From positions 48,283 to 112,282 of the forward strand of contig NZ_FNDX01000014.1 in NCBI RefSeq assembly GCF_900099765.1: a stretch of DNA of 64,000 bases, read 5' to 3'. This DNA comes from Paenibacillus typhae. Lineage in GTDB: Bacteria > Bacillota > Bacilli > Paenibacillales > Paenibacillaceae. A program made the translations under genes and the position numbers. Below, piece after piece: positions 1-7,597 of this stretch. The notes under the pieces were generated by a model. That model made no database searches, was not told where the DNA came from, and saw only the letters and a program-made list of their open reading frames with translations. Position 1 is the stretch's first letter; every line of letters starts with the position of its first letter.

Positions 1-733
1 AGCGGCGGAGCGCCATGTGCTGCGGGACATCAGCCTGCAGCTGGCACCCGGAGAATTCGTGGCTGTTCTTGGCCCGTCCGGCTGCGGCAAAACCTCACTC
101 CTGAATATCCTTGCAGGTTATCTGCGGCCGACCCGGGGAACGGTTAGCATTAACGGCAAACGCCATACAAGGCCCGATCCGGAGGTGGGTGTCGTCTTCC
201 AGCAGGCGAACCTGTTCCCGTGGCTGTCCCTGGCCCGTAACATCGAGTTCGGCATGCGGATGCAGAATCTTCCCAAAGCCCGGCGCAAGGAACGGGTATC
301 TTATTTTCTGGAGCTTATGGGGCTGGAAGCATCCGCAAAGCTGCTGCCGCACCAGCTGTCCGGCGGGATGAAGCAGCGGGCAGCCATAGCCCGTACACTG
401 GCCGCCGAGCCGGAGATTGTGCTGCTCGATGAGCCGTTCAGCGCACTCGATGCCCTGACCCGCGAGAATATGCAGCTGCATCTGCGGGAGATTTGGCGCA
501 AAACGGGCAAGTGTATGTTCTTCATCACCCACGATGTGGATGAAGCGCTGCTCCTGTCCAGCCGTCTGATCGTAATGCACCCTGAACCGGGCAGAGTGGT
601 GGAGGATTTCGCCAATCCGCTGACAGCGGGTGCAGAAGATCAGTCTTTTGCAAGAATTCGCAGCAACGCAGAATACAGCACGCTGCGGGAACATTTGCTA
701 ACACGGATGGACGGCGTGAATACATTTGTATGA
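1..733 (+). CDS. ABC transporter ATP-binding protein, SsuB/TauB/ThiZ type (5'-truncated by window)
   Basis: The reading frame is open to the left edge, so the true start lies outside the window; the GTG at 17 is probably internal because the sequence before it already reads as family sequence (AAERHVLRDIS). Visible in order are Walker A (GPSGCGKT, about 71-94), a Q-loop (VFQQANLFPW), the signature LSGGMKQR, Walker B (VLLDEP) and the switch histidine (FITHDVDEA). The protein would energise a cytoplasmic-membrane importer of the nitrate/sulfonate/taurine or thiamine-precursor class. It resembles the second ATPase at 2847, but a terminator and a fresh promoter separate them, so it is the last gene of an upstream operon. 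Its substrate cannot be read from sequence. Confidence 0.9.
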   Translation, partial: AAERHVLRDISLQLAPGEFVAVLGPSGCGKTSLLNILAGYLRPTRGTVSINGKRHTRPDPEVGVVFQQANLFPWLSLARNIEFGMRMQNLPKARRKERVSYFLELMGLEASAKLLPHQLSGGMKQRAAIARTLAAEPEIVLLDEPFSALDALTRENMQLHLREIWRKTGKCMFFITHDVDEALLLSSRLIVMHPEPGRVVEDFANPLTAGAEDQSFARIRSNAEYSTLREHLLTRMDGVNTFV

Positions 734-760
734 AGCTGTAAAGTGAAGGGATTGCAGCAA

Positions 761-795
761 GCTGTCCGGGACCTGGTGTCCTGGACGGCTTTTTT
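761..795 (+). terminator. Rho-independent terminator after the first ABC ATPase gene
   Basis: A stem of about 12 base pairs (GCTGTCCGGGAC paired with GTCCTGGACGGC, with G-U wobbles) is followed by a run of six T. It closes the upstream operon. Confidence 0.85.
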
Positions 796-891
796 GCTGT
801 TCAATTAACAGCTACGGCGTTCGGGGGTAGACGCGCATCCATACCTCATATTCCTTATTCATCCAAAAACTGTGTACAGGCATGTTATTTA

Positions 892-908
892 TGTTAATTT
901 ATATAACC
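892..908. promoter_or_regulatory. GlnR/TnrA-like nitrogen box, upstream site
   Basis: The sequence TGTTAATTTATATAACC fits TGTNA-N7-TNACA except for the last base. It lies about 60 bp before the -35 of the biuret/cyanurate operon promoter. A poorer overlapping match begins at 883. Function is inferred from the motif and from the nitrogen-scavenging genes that follow. Confidence 0.5.
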
Positions 909-968
909 CAATAAGTAATGTTTGTAGAAAAACACGAAACAAAAGTTAATAATCTTGTAATAAAAACG

Positions 969-997
969 AAGACATATCAGTTTTGTTGTAATATAAT
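969..997 (+). promoter_or_regulatory. Sigma-A promoter of the biuret/cyanurate operon
   Basis: AAGACA (969-974, matching the last four bases of TTGACA), a 17-bp spacer and a perfect TATAAT (992-997). Transcription would begin near 1004. The region 796-968 before it holds no gene and is AT-rich; apart from the nitrogen box I see nothing else in it. Confidence 0.6.
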
Positions 998-1026
998 CTA
1001 ACTCATAAGAGAGAAGCGAAAACAAA

Positions 1027-1043
1027 TGTTATATAAACTAACA
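1027..1043. promoter_or_regulatory. GlnR/TnrA box, downstream (operator) site
   Basis: TGTTATATAAACTAACA is a full match to the GlnR/TnrA consensus TGTNA-N7-TNACA. It lies just after the predicted transcription start and before the ribosome site (GAGGAGG, 1063-1069), a position suited to repression when nitrogen is plentiful. Confidence 0.7.
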
Positions 1044-1079
1044 CAAATAATGTGCTTATTTAGAGGAGGAAACGATATT

Positions 1080-1781
1080 ATGCAGATCACAGCATCACCT
1101 TATATGTGGCCTTACGACGGGGCCATGGATCCCCGGAAGACAGCGCTCATGATTATTGATATGCAAACCGACTTCTGCGGCAAGGGAGGGTACGTAGAGC
1201 AGATGGGTTACGACCTTTCCTTGACGGCTCAGGCAATCAAGCCCATTCAGCAGCTGCTTGAGCGTATCCGCCGTGTTGAAGGCTTCACTGTCATTCATAC
1301 GAGGGAAGGGCATAAGCCGGATTTATCCGATCTGCCTGCCAACAAACGGTGGCGCAGCAAACAGATCGGGGCAGAGATCGGGTCTGTTGGTCCTGCGGGA
1401 CGGATTCTTGTCCGGGGCGAACGAGGCTGGCAGATTATTGAGGAGCTTGCACCGGCACCCGGCGAATTTATCATCGATAAGCCCGGCAAGGGAAGCTTTT
1501 ACGCAACGGACCTTGACCTGATCTTGCGGAACAGGGGGATCACCCATCTGATTCTTACAGGCATCACAACAGATGTATGTGTCCATACGACTATGCGGGA
1601 AGCGAATGACCGGGGTTACGAATGTCTCATTCTGGAGGATTGCACCGGAGCTACTGATCCCCGCAATCATCAGGCCGCGCTGGAAATGGTCAAGATGCAG
1701 GGAGGCGTATTCGGGAGTGTCAGCCATTCCGAAGAGGTTCTCAAAGCACTGGAGCATTATCAGGCCGCTGAACGTTATTAA
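1080..1781 (+). CDS. biuH: Biuret amidohydrolase-like cysteine hydrolase (isochorismatase superfamily)
   Basis: This 233-residue protein belongs to the isochorismatase-like cysteine hydrolases. The catalytic triad is visible as Asp27 ([10 protein letters not shown]), Lys134 ([10 protein letters not shown]) and Cys167 (TGITTDVC). Segments such as [24 protein letters not shown] and [13 protein letters not shown] agree with my recollection of rhizobial biuret hydrolase, which cleaves biuret to allophanate and ammonia in the cytoplasm. The start at 1080 is set by GAGGAGG ten bases upstream; an in-frame ATG at 1026 precedes that site and overlaps the nitrogen box. It is the first gene of an operon that also encodes a cyanuric acid hydrolase-like enzyme and allophanate hydrolase, which fits this reaction. 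Ureidoacrylate hydrolase (RutB-like) is the main alternative. Confidence 0.85.
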   Translation: MQITASPYMWPYDGAMDPRKTALMIIDMQTDFCGKGGYVEQMGYDLSLTAQAIKPIQQLLERIRRVEGFTVIHTREGHKPDLSDLPANKRWRSKQIGAEIGSVGPAGRILVRGERGWQIIEELAPAPGEFIIDKPGKGSFYATDLDLILRNRGITHLILTGITTDVCVHTTMREANDRGYECLILEDCTGATDPRNHQAALEMVKMQGGVFGSVSHSEEVLKALEHYQAAERY

Positions 1782-1821
1782 TCACTTGGCAAACCATTAC
1801 ATCATAACGGGGGAATATCCT

Positions 1822-2835
1822 ATGTGGAAAATGTCCAGAAAAGCAATGCTCGTCCTGTTATCGTCACTTATGCTGCTAATTACCGCCTGCGGCTCCGGCT
1901 CCAATGAGACAATCAAAGCTGACGGCGGCCAGGGTGAGTCCGGTGGGCTGAAGAAGGTTGTACTGAGACTGAAATGGATTCATCAGGCCCAGTTTGCCGG
2001 CTTTTACACCGCTGTGGAGAAGGGCTACTACAAGGATGCCGGACTGGATGTGGAGATACGGCCGGGCGGATCGGATTTTCCGTCGGTGCAGATGGTCGCT
2101 TCCGGCAGTGAGGAGTTCGGGGTAACCGGAGCGGACCAGATTATTATTGCCCGGGAAAAGGGAGTGCCCGTCAAGGCTGTATCCACGATTTACCGCAAAA
2201 CCCCCTTTGTAATGTTCGCGCTCAAAGAGTCGGGAATTTCCACGATGGAGGATCTTATCGGCCAGAAGGTAGGCATTAAGCTGGGCGGCAATGAAGAACT
2301 GACATTCCGGGCCATGGAGAAAAGCGCAGGCATCGAAACCTCGCAAATTGAGGAAATGCCGATCAAATATGATCTTAGTCCGCTGCTCACCGGGCAGGTG
2401 AAGGCGTGGCCGGGGTACGTGATCAATGAAGTGCTGGCTGTGCAGGAGCAGGGCAAAGAGGTAAACATTATTGATCCGAATGACTACGGCATCAATTTCT
2501 ATGCGGATACGCTGTTTACTACTGAATCTGTCATTGAAAAGGACCCTGAGCTGGTCAAGAGCTTCGTGCAGGCTTCCATGAAAGGCTGGGATTATGCGCT
2601 GAAGAATCCGGAGGAAGCGGCGGAATTTGGTTTGAAGTATGGTGACAAGCTGAATCTTGAGCATGAGGTAGCGATGATGAAAGCCAGCATTCCGCTGCTG
2701 GAGCCGGAGCAGCTTCCGCTCGGATCGACAGAGGAAGAGGCATGGGGTACCCTGCAGAAGAGTCTGATTGAGCTTGGTTTTGTGAAGAAAGAGCAGGATC
2801 TGAAGTCACTGTTTACGAACGAATACCTGGAATAG
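1822..2835 (+). CDS. ABC transporter substrate-binding lipoprotein, NMT1/THI5-like
   Basis: This 337-residue protein begins with a lipoprotein signal peptide ending in ITAC, so it is anchored outside the membrane. The body is an NMT1/THI5-like binding domain (LKWIHQAQFAGFYTAVEKGYY, then GVTGADQIIIAREKG and TPFVMFAL). Such proteins bind small nitrogen heterocycles such as pyrimidine precursors. The start at 1822 follows a GGGGGA site; an in-frame start at 1573 lies inside the preceding gene and lacks the signal peptide. It lies 40 bp after the biuret hydrolase gene and 11 bp before the ATPase gene. Context suggests cyanuric acid, biuret or a related ureide as ligand; that is inference. Confidence 0.88.
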   Translation: MWKMSRKAMLVLLSSLMLLITACGSGSNETIKADGGQGESGGLKKVVLRLKWIHQAQFAGFYTAVEKGYYKDAGLDVEIRPGGSDFPSVQMVASGSEEFGVTGADQIIIAREKGVPVKAVSTIYRKTPFVMFALKESGISTMEDLIGQKVGIKLGGNEELTFRAMEKSAGIETSQIEEMPIKYDLSPLLTGQVKAWPGYVINEVLAVQEQGKEVNIIDPNDYGINFYADTLFTTESVIEKDPELVKSFVQASMKGWDYALKNPEEAAEFGLKYGDKLNLEHEVAMMKASIPLLEPEQLPLGSTEEEAWGTLQKSLIELGFVKKEQDLKSLFTNEYLE

Positions 2836-2846
2836 GAGGCGGTCTT

Positions 2847-3668
2847 ATGACGGCGGTAATTAAGGAACAGAAGAGCTTCATTGCAGAACATCGTCCCTTA
2901 CAGGAATCCAAAGCGCGTGAAGTGATGCTCTCGTTATCAGACTGCTCCCTGTCCTTTGGAGAGGTGCAGGTGCTTAACCGGGTGAATCTGGATGTATACC
3001 GGAATGAATTCATTTCCATACTCGGGCCGAGCGGCTGCGGAAAATCGACCATGCTGAGGCTGATGCTTCAGCTGCTCGGTCCCGACAAGGGAGGGAAGGT
3101 CACGTATGCTTCCTCCGACTTGTCGCTGGGCATGGTCTTTCAGAAGCCGGTGCTTATGCCTTGGCTGACGGCACTCCAGAACGTCACCCTTCCGCTCGAG
3201 CTCGGCAACAAGAAAAAGTTCACGAAGCAGGAAGCGCGGGAAAAAGCGGAAAGTGCGCTGCGCCTGGTAGGCCTGCAGGATTTCATGAATCATTTTCCCC
3301 ACCAGCTGAGCGGCGGCATGCAGCAGCGGGCTGCAATCGCCAGAGCGCTTGCAGCCGATCCGGCAGTGCTTTTAATGGATGAGCCCTTTGGCGCCCTGGA
3401 TGAACTAACCCGTGAGAAGCTGAATTTCGAGCTGCTCCGTCTATGGGAGAGCCCCGAAACCAGCCTTAGCAGCATCGTTATGGTTACACACTCGATTCAG
3501 GAGTCGGTGCTGCTGTCTGACCGGGTGGTGATGATGTCGCCCCGGCCCGCCGGAGTTACAGATATTATTCCGGTACCGCTGCCCTCGCCGCGGGAGGCGG
3601 GGATGGAAGAACTGCCGGAATTCCACTATACGGTCAAGGAATTGAGAAAGAGGGTGAAGCATTTATGA
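2847..3668 (+). CDS. ABC transporter ATP-binding protein of the putative cyanurate/biuret importer
   Basis: This 273-residue ATPase carries Walker A (GPSGCGKST), Q-loop (VFQKPVLMPW), signature LSGGMQQR, Walker B (VLLMDEP) and the switch region (MVTHSIQES). An N-terminal extension of about 25 residues precedes the domain. AGGAGG at 2834-2839 sets the ATG at 2847. The stop overlaps the permease start by four bases (ATGA), indicating translational coupling. It belongs to the SsuB/TauB/ThiZ class and should power the importer formed with the flanking lipoprotein and permease. Confidence 0.92.
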   Translation: MTAVIKEQKSFIAEHRPLQESKAREVMLSLSDCSLSFGEVQVLNRVNLDVYRNEFISILGPSGCGKSTMLRLMLQLLGPDKGGKVTYASSDLSLGMVFQKPVLMPWLTALQNVTLPLELGNKKKFTKQEAREKAESALRLVGLQDFMNHFPHQLSGGMQQRAAIARALAADPAVLLMDEPFGALDELTREKLNFELLRLWESPETSLSSIVMVTHSIQESVLLSDRVVMMSPRPAGVTDIIPVPLPSPREAGMEELPEFHYTVKELRKRVKHL

Positions 3669-4417
3669 CAGCCAAGCTTAAAGATAGCCTGTATCCGCTC
3701 GGATTCGGCCTGGGGTTTCTGGTGCTCTGGGAGCTGGCCGTTCGCCTCTTCTCCATTCCGGTATATTTGCTGCCGGCTCCCACAGCGGTCTTATCAGCGG
3801 TTGAAGCTTCGTTAGGCTCACATATGCTTGTTACGCTGATGGAATCTCTGGCCGGATTTATGCTCGCCAATATTCTGGGATTTGTTACAGCCGTTATCTT
3901 CGTGCATTCCAAACCGATCGAGAAGGGGGCTTTTCCGCTGGCGATTGCCCTCAAGACAACACCGCTTGTGGCTCTCGCTCCTCTGCTGGTGGTGTGGCTC
4001 GGTACCGGATATTCCTCCAAGGTAGTGGCCTCCACGCTGATCTGCTTTTTTCCGATCCTGGTGAACAGTGTCAAAGGACTTAAGGCGATTGAATATGAGG
4101 CCTGGGAGCTGTTTTCCACATATAAAGGGACGAAATGGGAAATTTTCTGGAAGCTGCGCCTGCCGACAAGTCTGCCGTATATTTTCTCAGCACTCAAAAT
4201 CTCGACCTCCCTGGCGATCGTCGGAGCTATTGTCGGCGAATTCGTCGGCGCGAACAAGGGGCTTGGATATGTTGTTCTGGTCTCGTCCTATCATATGGAT
4301 ACTCCGGTGATGTTCTCGGCGATTATCGCTTCGGCGGCCTGCGGGCTGCTGCTGTTCTGGTGTATCGGACTGCTCGAGAAGAAAGTCATCTTTTGGACAA
4401 GGAGCGATGATCTGTGA
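3665..4417 (+). CDS. ABC transporter permease of the putative cyanurate/biuret importer
   Basis: This 250-residue integral membrane protein has about six hydrophobic segments and the BPD_transp_1 EAA-like loop (YEAWELFSTYKGTKWEIFWKLRLPTSLPYIFSALK). It is of the SsuC/TauC/ThiX type. It overlaps the ATPase gene by four bases and its TGA overlaps the next start codon, so importer and ring-opening enzyme are translated as one coupled unit. The substrate is inferred from context only. Confidence 0.92.
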   Translation: MTAKLKDSLYPLGFGLGFLVLWELAVRLFSIPVYLLPAPTAVLSAVEASLGSHMLVTLMESLAGFMLANILGFVTAVIFVHSKPIEKGAFPLAIALKTTPLVALAPLLVVWLGTGYSSKVVASTLICFFPILVNSVKGLKAIEYEAWELFSTYKGTKWEIFWKLRLPTSLPYIFSALKISTSLAIVGAIVGEFVGANKGLGYVVLVSSYHMDTPVMFSAIIASAACGLLLFWCIGLLEKKVIFWTRSDDL

Positions 4418-5487
4418 TGAAATGCTCAGTGATAAAAGTGCCTGCAGCGGCTCCGCATGATACGTCAGGCCTTAAAGCCTCTATCGAGGCAGGAATCATT
4501 GATCCGGCACATGTAGTTGCCGTGCTGGGCAAGACCGAGGGCAACGGCTGTGTTAACGATTTTACCCGGGGGTACGCGGTGATGGCCTTGAAGCAGTTTT
4601 TTGCTCCGCATTCCGCTGACGGCCAGGCGGCTGTGTCCTATATCATGTCAGGAGGCACGGAAGGCATCCTGAGTCCGCATTTCACTGTAATGAGCCGCAG
4701 CGGCTTGCCGGAGACTGCAGAGGCCGGGCTTGGGCTGAAATCACTCGCAATAGGCGTTTCCAGGACCAGAGATTTCCTGCCGGAGGAGCTGGGGCGTCTT
4801 AGCCAGGTCGATGCAGTGGCTGAAGCAGTGTCCCGTGCGGTGCATGATGCCGGTATTGCGTCTGCGGAGGATGTACATTTTGTACAGATTAAATGCCCTC
4901 TTCTGACTGCAGAACAAATCCATGAGGCCCATGGCAGAAAGGCTGAGCTTGTGACAGAGGATACCTATAAGTCGATGGGGTATTCCAGAGGCGCTTCGGC
5001 CCTTGGTGTGGCTGTAGCGCTTGGAGAAGTCGGCCGGGAGGGGCTGCGGGATGAGCAAATCTGCGTGAACTGGGAGCTTTACAGTACGGTTGCTTCGACG
5101 TCTGCCGGGAGTGAGCTTTCCTGCTGTGAAATCATTGTATTCGGCAATTCTTCCGCAGCGGAGGGCCCTTATTTCATTGACCATGATGTTATGAAGGACT
5201 CCATTGACGGAGCAGCGCTGCAGCGGATGATCGACCGGCATGCCGGAGATGAGCTGATTCAGGTGCTGGCCAAGGCGGAGGCTGACCCTTCGGGCTATGT
5301 GCGGGAACGGCGTCATACGATGCTGGATGATTCAGATATTAACCATACCCGTCATGCGCGTGCTGTTGTCGGCGGTGTTCTGGCTTATGTATGCGGAGAT
5401 CCGATGATCTATGTATCCGGCGGCGGAGAGCATCAGGGACCGGCAGGCGGAGGACCGGTAGCGGCCATTTTCCGCAGAAATCAATAA
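4414..5487 (+). CDS. atzD: Cyanuric acid amidohydrolase / barbiturase family ring-opening enzyme
   Basis: This 357-residue protein has the threefold-repeat architecture of the AtzD/TrzD/barbiturase family. Each repeat contributes a lysine and a serine: Lys40 (VLGKTEGNG) with Ser79 (MSGGTEGILSPH); the lysine of VQIKCPLLT with the serine of ASTSAGSELSC; and the lysine of VLAKAEADPSG with the serine of VSGGGEHQGP. The C-terminal GPAGGGPVAAI is also typical. Cyanuric acid hydrolase opens the s-triazine ring to carboxybiuret, which loses CO2 to give biuret. The GTG at 4414 has ideal spacing from AAGGAG (4399-4404); ATG at 4417 is an alternative. Barbiturase activity cannot be excluded from sequence, but biuret and allophanate hydrolases in the operon favour cyanuric acid. 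Confidence 0.85.
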   Translation: MMKCSVIKVPAAAPHDTSGLKASIEAGIIDPAHVVAVLGKTEGNGCVNDFTRGYAVMALKQFFAPHSADGQAAVSYIMSGGTEGILSPHFTVMSRSGLPETAEAGLGLKSLAIGVSRTRDFLPEELGRLSQVDAVAEAVSRAVHDAGIASAEDVHFVQIKCPLLTAEQIHEAHGRKAELVTEDTYKSMGYSRGASALGVAVALGEVGREGLRDEQICVNWELYSTVASTSAGSELSCCEIIVFGNSSAAEGPYFIDHDVMKDSIDGAALQRMIDRHAGDELIQVLAKAEADPSGYVRERRHTMLDDSDINHTRHARAVVGGVLAYVCGDPMIYVSGGGEHQGPAGGGPVAAIFRRNQ

Positions 5488-5511
5488 ATTCATCTTATGG
5501 AGGAATGACAT

Positions 5512-5943
5512 ATGCTTACACAGGAAACCGAGGTTCTGACGGCAGAGGAAATGACATGGGAGCTGATGCCTAACCATATCGAGCTGTATCACCGGGAGAT
5601 TGTCTCGGCGGCGCAGGCGGATAAGCTGGGGATACGGATGAGCTCCATTTTATGGGAAAAGCTCGGTGTCGGCGGGCAGGTGGTTCCCCATTATCACGAC
5701 GTGGTGGAGATTATTCATATTACCGTTGGCGAGGTTAAGCTGCTGAGCGGCGGCGAGTGGAGCAGCTACCGGGCCGGAGATACCTTTCATGTGCCGGCCG
5801 GCGTTGTCCATTCGGTAGCTAATGCCGGGGATTCACCGTCTGAGCAGATCAGCATTTTTCTGCCGGCAGAAGCGCAGGTGGCTCCGAACTCCTTTTTCGG
5901 CACAACCATTATTGAAGATATCTATTCCTCAAAGCTAAAGTAA
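5512..5943 (+). CDS. Single-domain cupin protein of the cyanurate operon
   Basis: This 143-residue protein carries both cupin motifs: motif 1 with VPHYHDVVEIIHITVG (two histidines and the downstream glutamate) and motif 2 with GDTFHVPAGVVHSVAN. It should be a small cytoplasmic beta-barrel with a bound metal. The ATG follows GGAGG, 24 bp after the ring-opening hydrolase. No reaction for a cupin is assigned in the classical cyanuric acid pathway. It might be a small-molecule sensor or handle a side product; I assign no function. Confidence 0.8.
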   Translation: MLTQETEVLTAEEMTWELMPNHIELYHREIVSAAQADKLGIRMSSILWEKLGVGGQVVPHYHDVVEIIHITVGEVKLLSGGEWSSYRAGDTFHVPAGVVHSVANAGDSPSEQISIFLPAEAQVAPNSFFGTTIIEDIYSSKLK

Positions 5944-5958
5944 AGGCGGCGGAGCTCC

Positions 5959-7593
5959 ATGGCGAACAATGTAATCACAGGTCTGACCTGCAGCGACATT
6001 CTGTTGATTCCCGATCTCAAGGAGGCAGTAGTGCTTGCCGGAGCGGGCGGTTTGCACCGTTACATAAATCGCGTAAATGTGATGGAGGTCCCGGATGTAA
6101 TTGATTGGGTCCGGCCGGGGGAATTTCTGATTACGAGCGGGTTCCCTTTCCGTGACCAGCCGGATTTGATATCAGACATGATTCCCCAGCTGAACCAGAA
6201 GGGCGTTTCCGCCCTGGGCATCAAGACCAAACGTTTTATTGATGAGGTTCCGCCCAGGGCGCTTGAGCTTGCCGACCAGCTGGATTTTCCGATTTTTGAG
6301 CTGCCCTCGTCCACATCATTCTCTGACGTAGTCAGGGATATCATGGAGCGGGTGCTGGTTCAGGAAGCCAGGGAGCTCTCCCAGCTCCAGAGCCGGTTTC
6401 AAAAGCTGTCGAAGCAGCTGCTGCACGGTGACGGCATCGAGGACTTTCTGCGCTCGCTGGACGGGATGCTGCACAATCCGATTGTGCTTCTGGATGATAT
6501 GGACCATCTGTTCTGCTCTCCGCAGGCGGAGGAGCTCGGATTTCACCGCCAGTCGCAGGTCTGGATTCAGCTCAGGGATGAGGCTAGTCTGGGCATCTGT
6601 TTCATCACCCTTGGAGAGCGGCGGATCAGGGCTTATGTATCTGCAGTCAATGACAAGCAAATGAACCAGTGCCTGCTGATCTTGCTGGAATGGAACCAGG
6701 AGCTGACTATGGTGGATCAGCTGACTATAGACCGGGTAGGGGTTCTGGTCGGACTGGAAATGATCAATGCGAATGCCCGCAGAGAAGTCGAGCTGAAGTA
6801 CGTAGACCAGTTTCTGCAGGATTGGATCAGCGGCAGGATTGTTGCCGGCGAGGATCTGAAGCTGAGAGCAGAGGCCTGCGGCTGTCCGCTGCCTGATCAG
6901 GCTATGACCGCAGCGGTGGTAGGCTGGCTGGACATGAAGCCTGAGGTGAAGCAGCTGCAGCAGGCGGTGAAGAGAATCAGGACAAGGGCGGATTTACAGC
7001 ATGTGAAGATGACGATCATGGAAGGTGATCTGGCAGTTACGATAGCTGACAACGGGGACCGTCCGCTTACCGACACTCTGCAGCGCCTGCTTACGGAGCT
7101 GAGTGCGGTTTGTGCCAAAGATACGTTTGTTTTCTGCATTGGAGATAAGGTTAGCCGTCCTGATCAGATTCATTTGAGCTATGAGTCAGCCAGGAAGATT
7201 TATCATATCCGCGAGATTTGCGATTTCCGTGAACCATTCATAGATTATAGAAAGCTGGGTGTTTTCAGGCTGCTGTACCATTTGCCGGAGCTTGAAGAAA
7301 TTCGCGATTACCGGGATCAGTATCTGATTCCCCTGCTGGATTACGACAACAAGCACAACGTATCCCTGCTGCAGACACTGACCCAGTACTTCAAGAACAG
7401 CCGCAATGTAAAAAAAACCTCAGCCGCATTATTCACTCACTATAATACCGTGACCTACAGGATTGAACGTGCCTGTGAGCTGCTGAACTTAAACTCGGAT
7501 GACGGGGACGATATGCTTGAGCTTCAATTGGCACTCAAGCTGCATGAGATGAGGCCTTATGACAAGCAGCGGGCCCCGCAGAATAGGAGATGA
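5959..7593 (+). CDS. PucR/CdaR-family transcriptional regulator
   Basis: This 544-residue protein has an N-terminal PucR-like ligand domain (about residues 8-130, ending near PIFELPSSTSFSDVVRDIM), a middle region of the CdaR GGDEF-like kind, and a C-terminal PucR helix-turn-helix (about 485-535, including FKNSRNVKKTSAALF and THYNTVTYRIERACELL). Relatives control purine and allantoin catabolism in Bacillus. It sits inside the operon, 15 bp after the cupin gene and directly before allophanate hydrolase, so it probably senses a pathway intermediate and controls this operon. Its binding site is not identifiable here. Confidence 0.88.
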   Translation: MANNVITGLTCSDILLIPDLKEAVVLAGAGGLHRYINRVNVMEVPDVIDWVRPGEFLITSGFPFRDQPDLISDMIPQLNQKGVSALGIKTKRFIDEVPPRALELADQLDFPIFELPSSTSFSDVVRDIMERVLVQEARELSQLQSRFQKLSKQLLHGDGIEDFLRSLDGMLHNPIVLLDDMDHLFCSPQAEELGFHRQSQVWIQLRDEASLGICFITLGERRIRAYVSAVNDKQMNQCLLILLEWNQELTMVDQLTIDRVGVLVGLEMINANARREVELKYVDQFLQDWISGRIVAGEDLKLRAEACGCPLPDQAMTAAVVGWLDMKPEVKQLQQAVKRIRTRADLQHVKMTIMEGDLAVTIADNGDRPLTDTLQRLLTELSAVCAKDTFVFCIGDKVSRPDQIHLSYESARKIYHIREICDFREPFIDYRKLGVFRLLYHLPELEEIRDYRDQYLIPLLDYDNKHNVSLLQTLTQYFKNSRNVKKTSAALFTHYNTVTYRIERACELLNLNSDDGDDMLELQLALKLHEMRPYDKQRAPQNRR

Positions 7594-7597
7594 CAAC

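Noticed and set aside
4414..5487. Naming the ring-opening hydrolase strictly as barbiturase
   Set aside because: Barbiturase would be followed by ureidomalonase and pyrimidine genes; instead biuret and allophanate hydrolase genes are present. The alternative is noted but not preferred.
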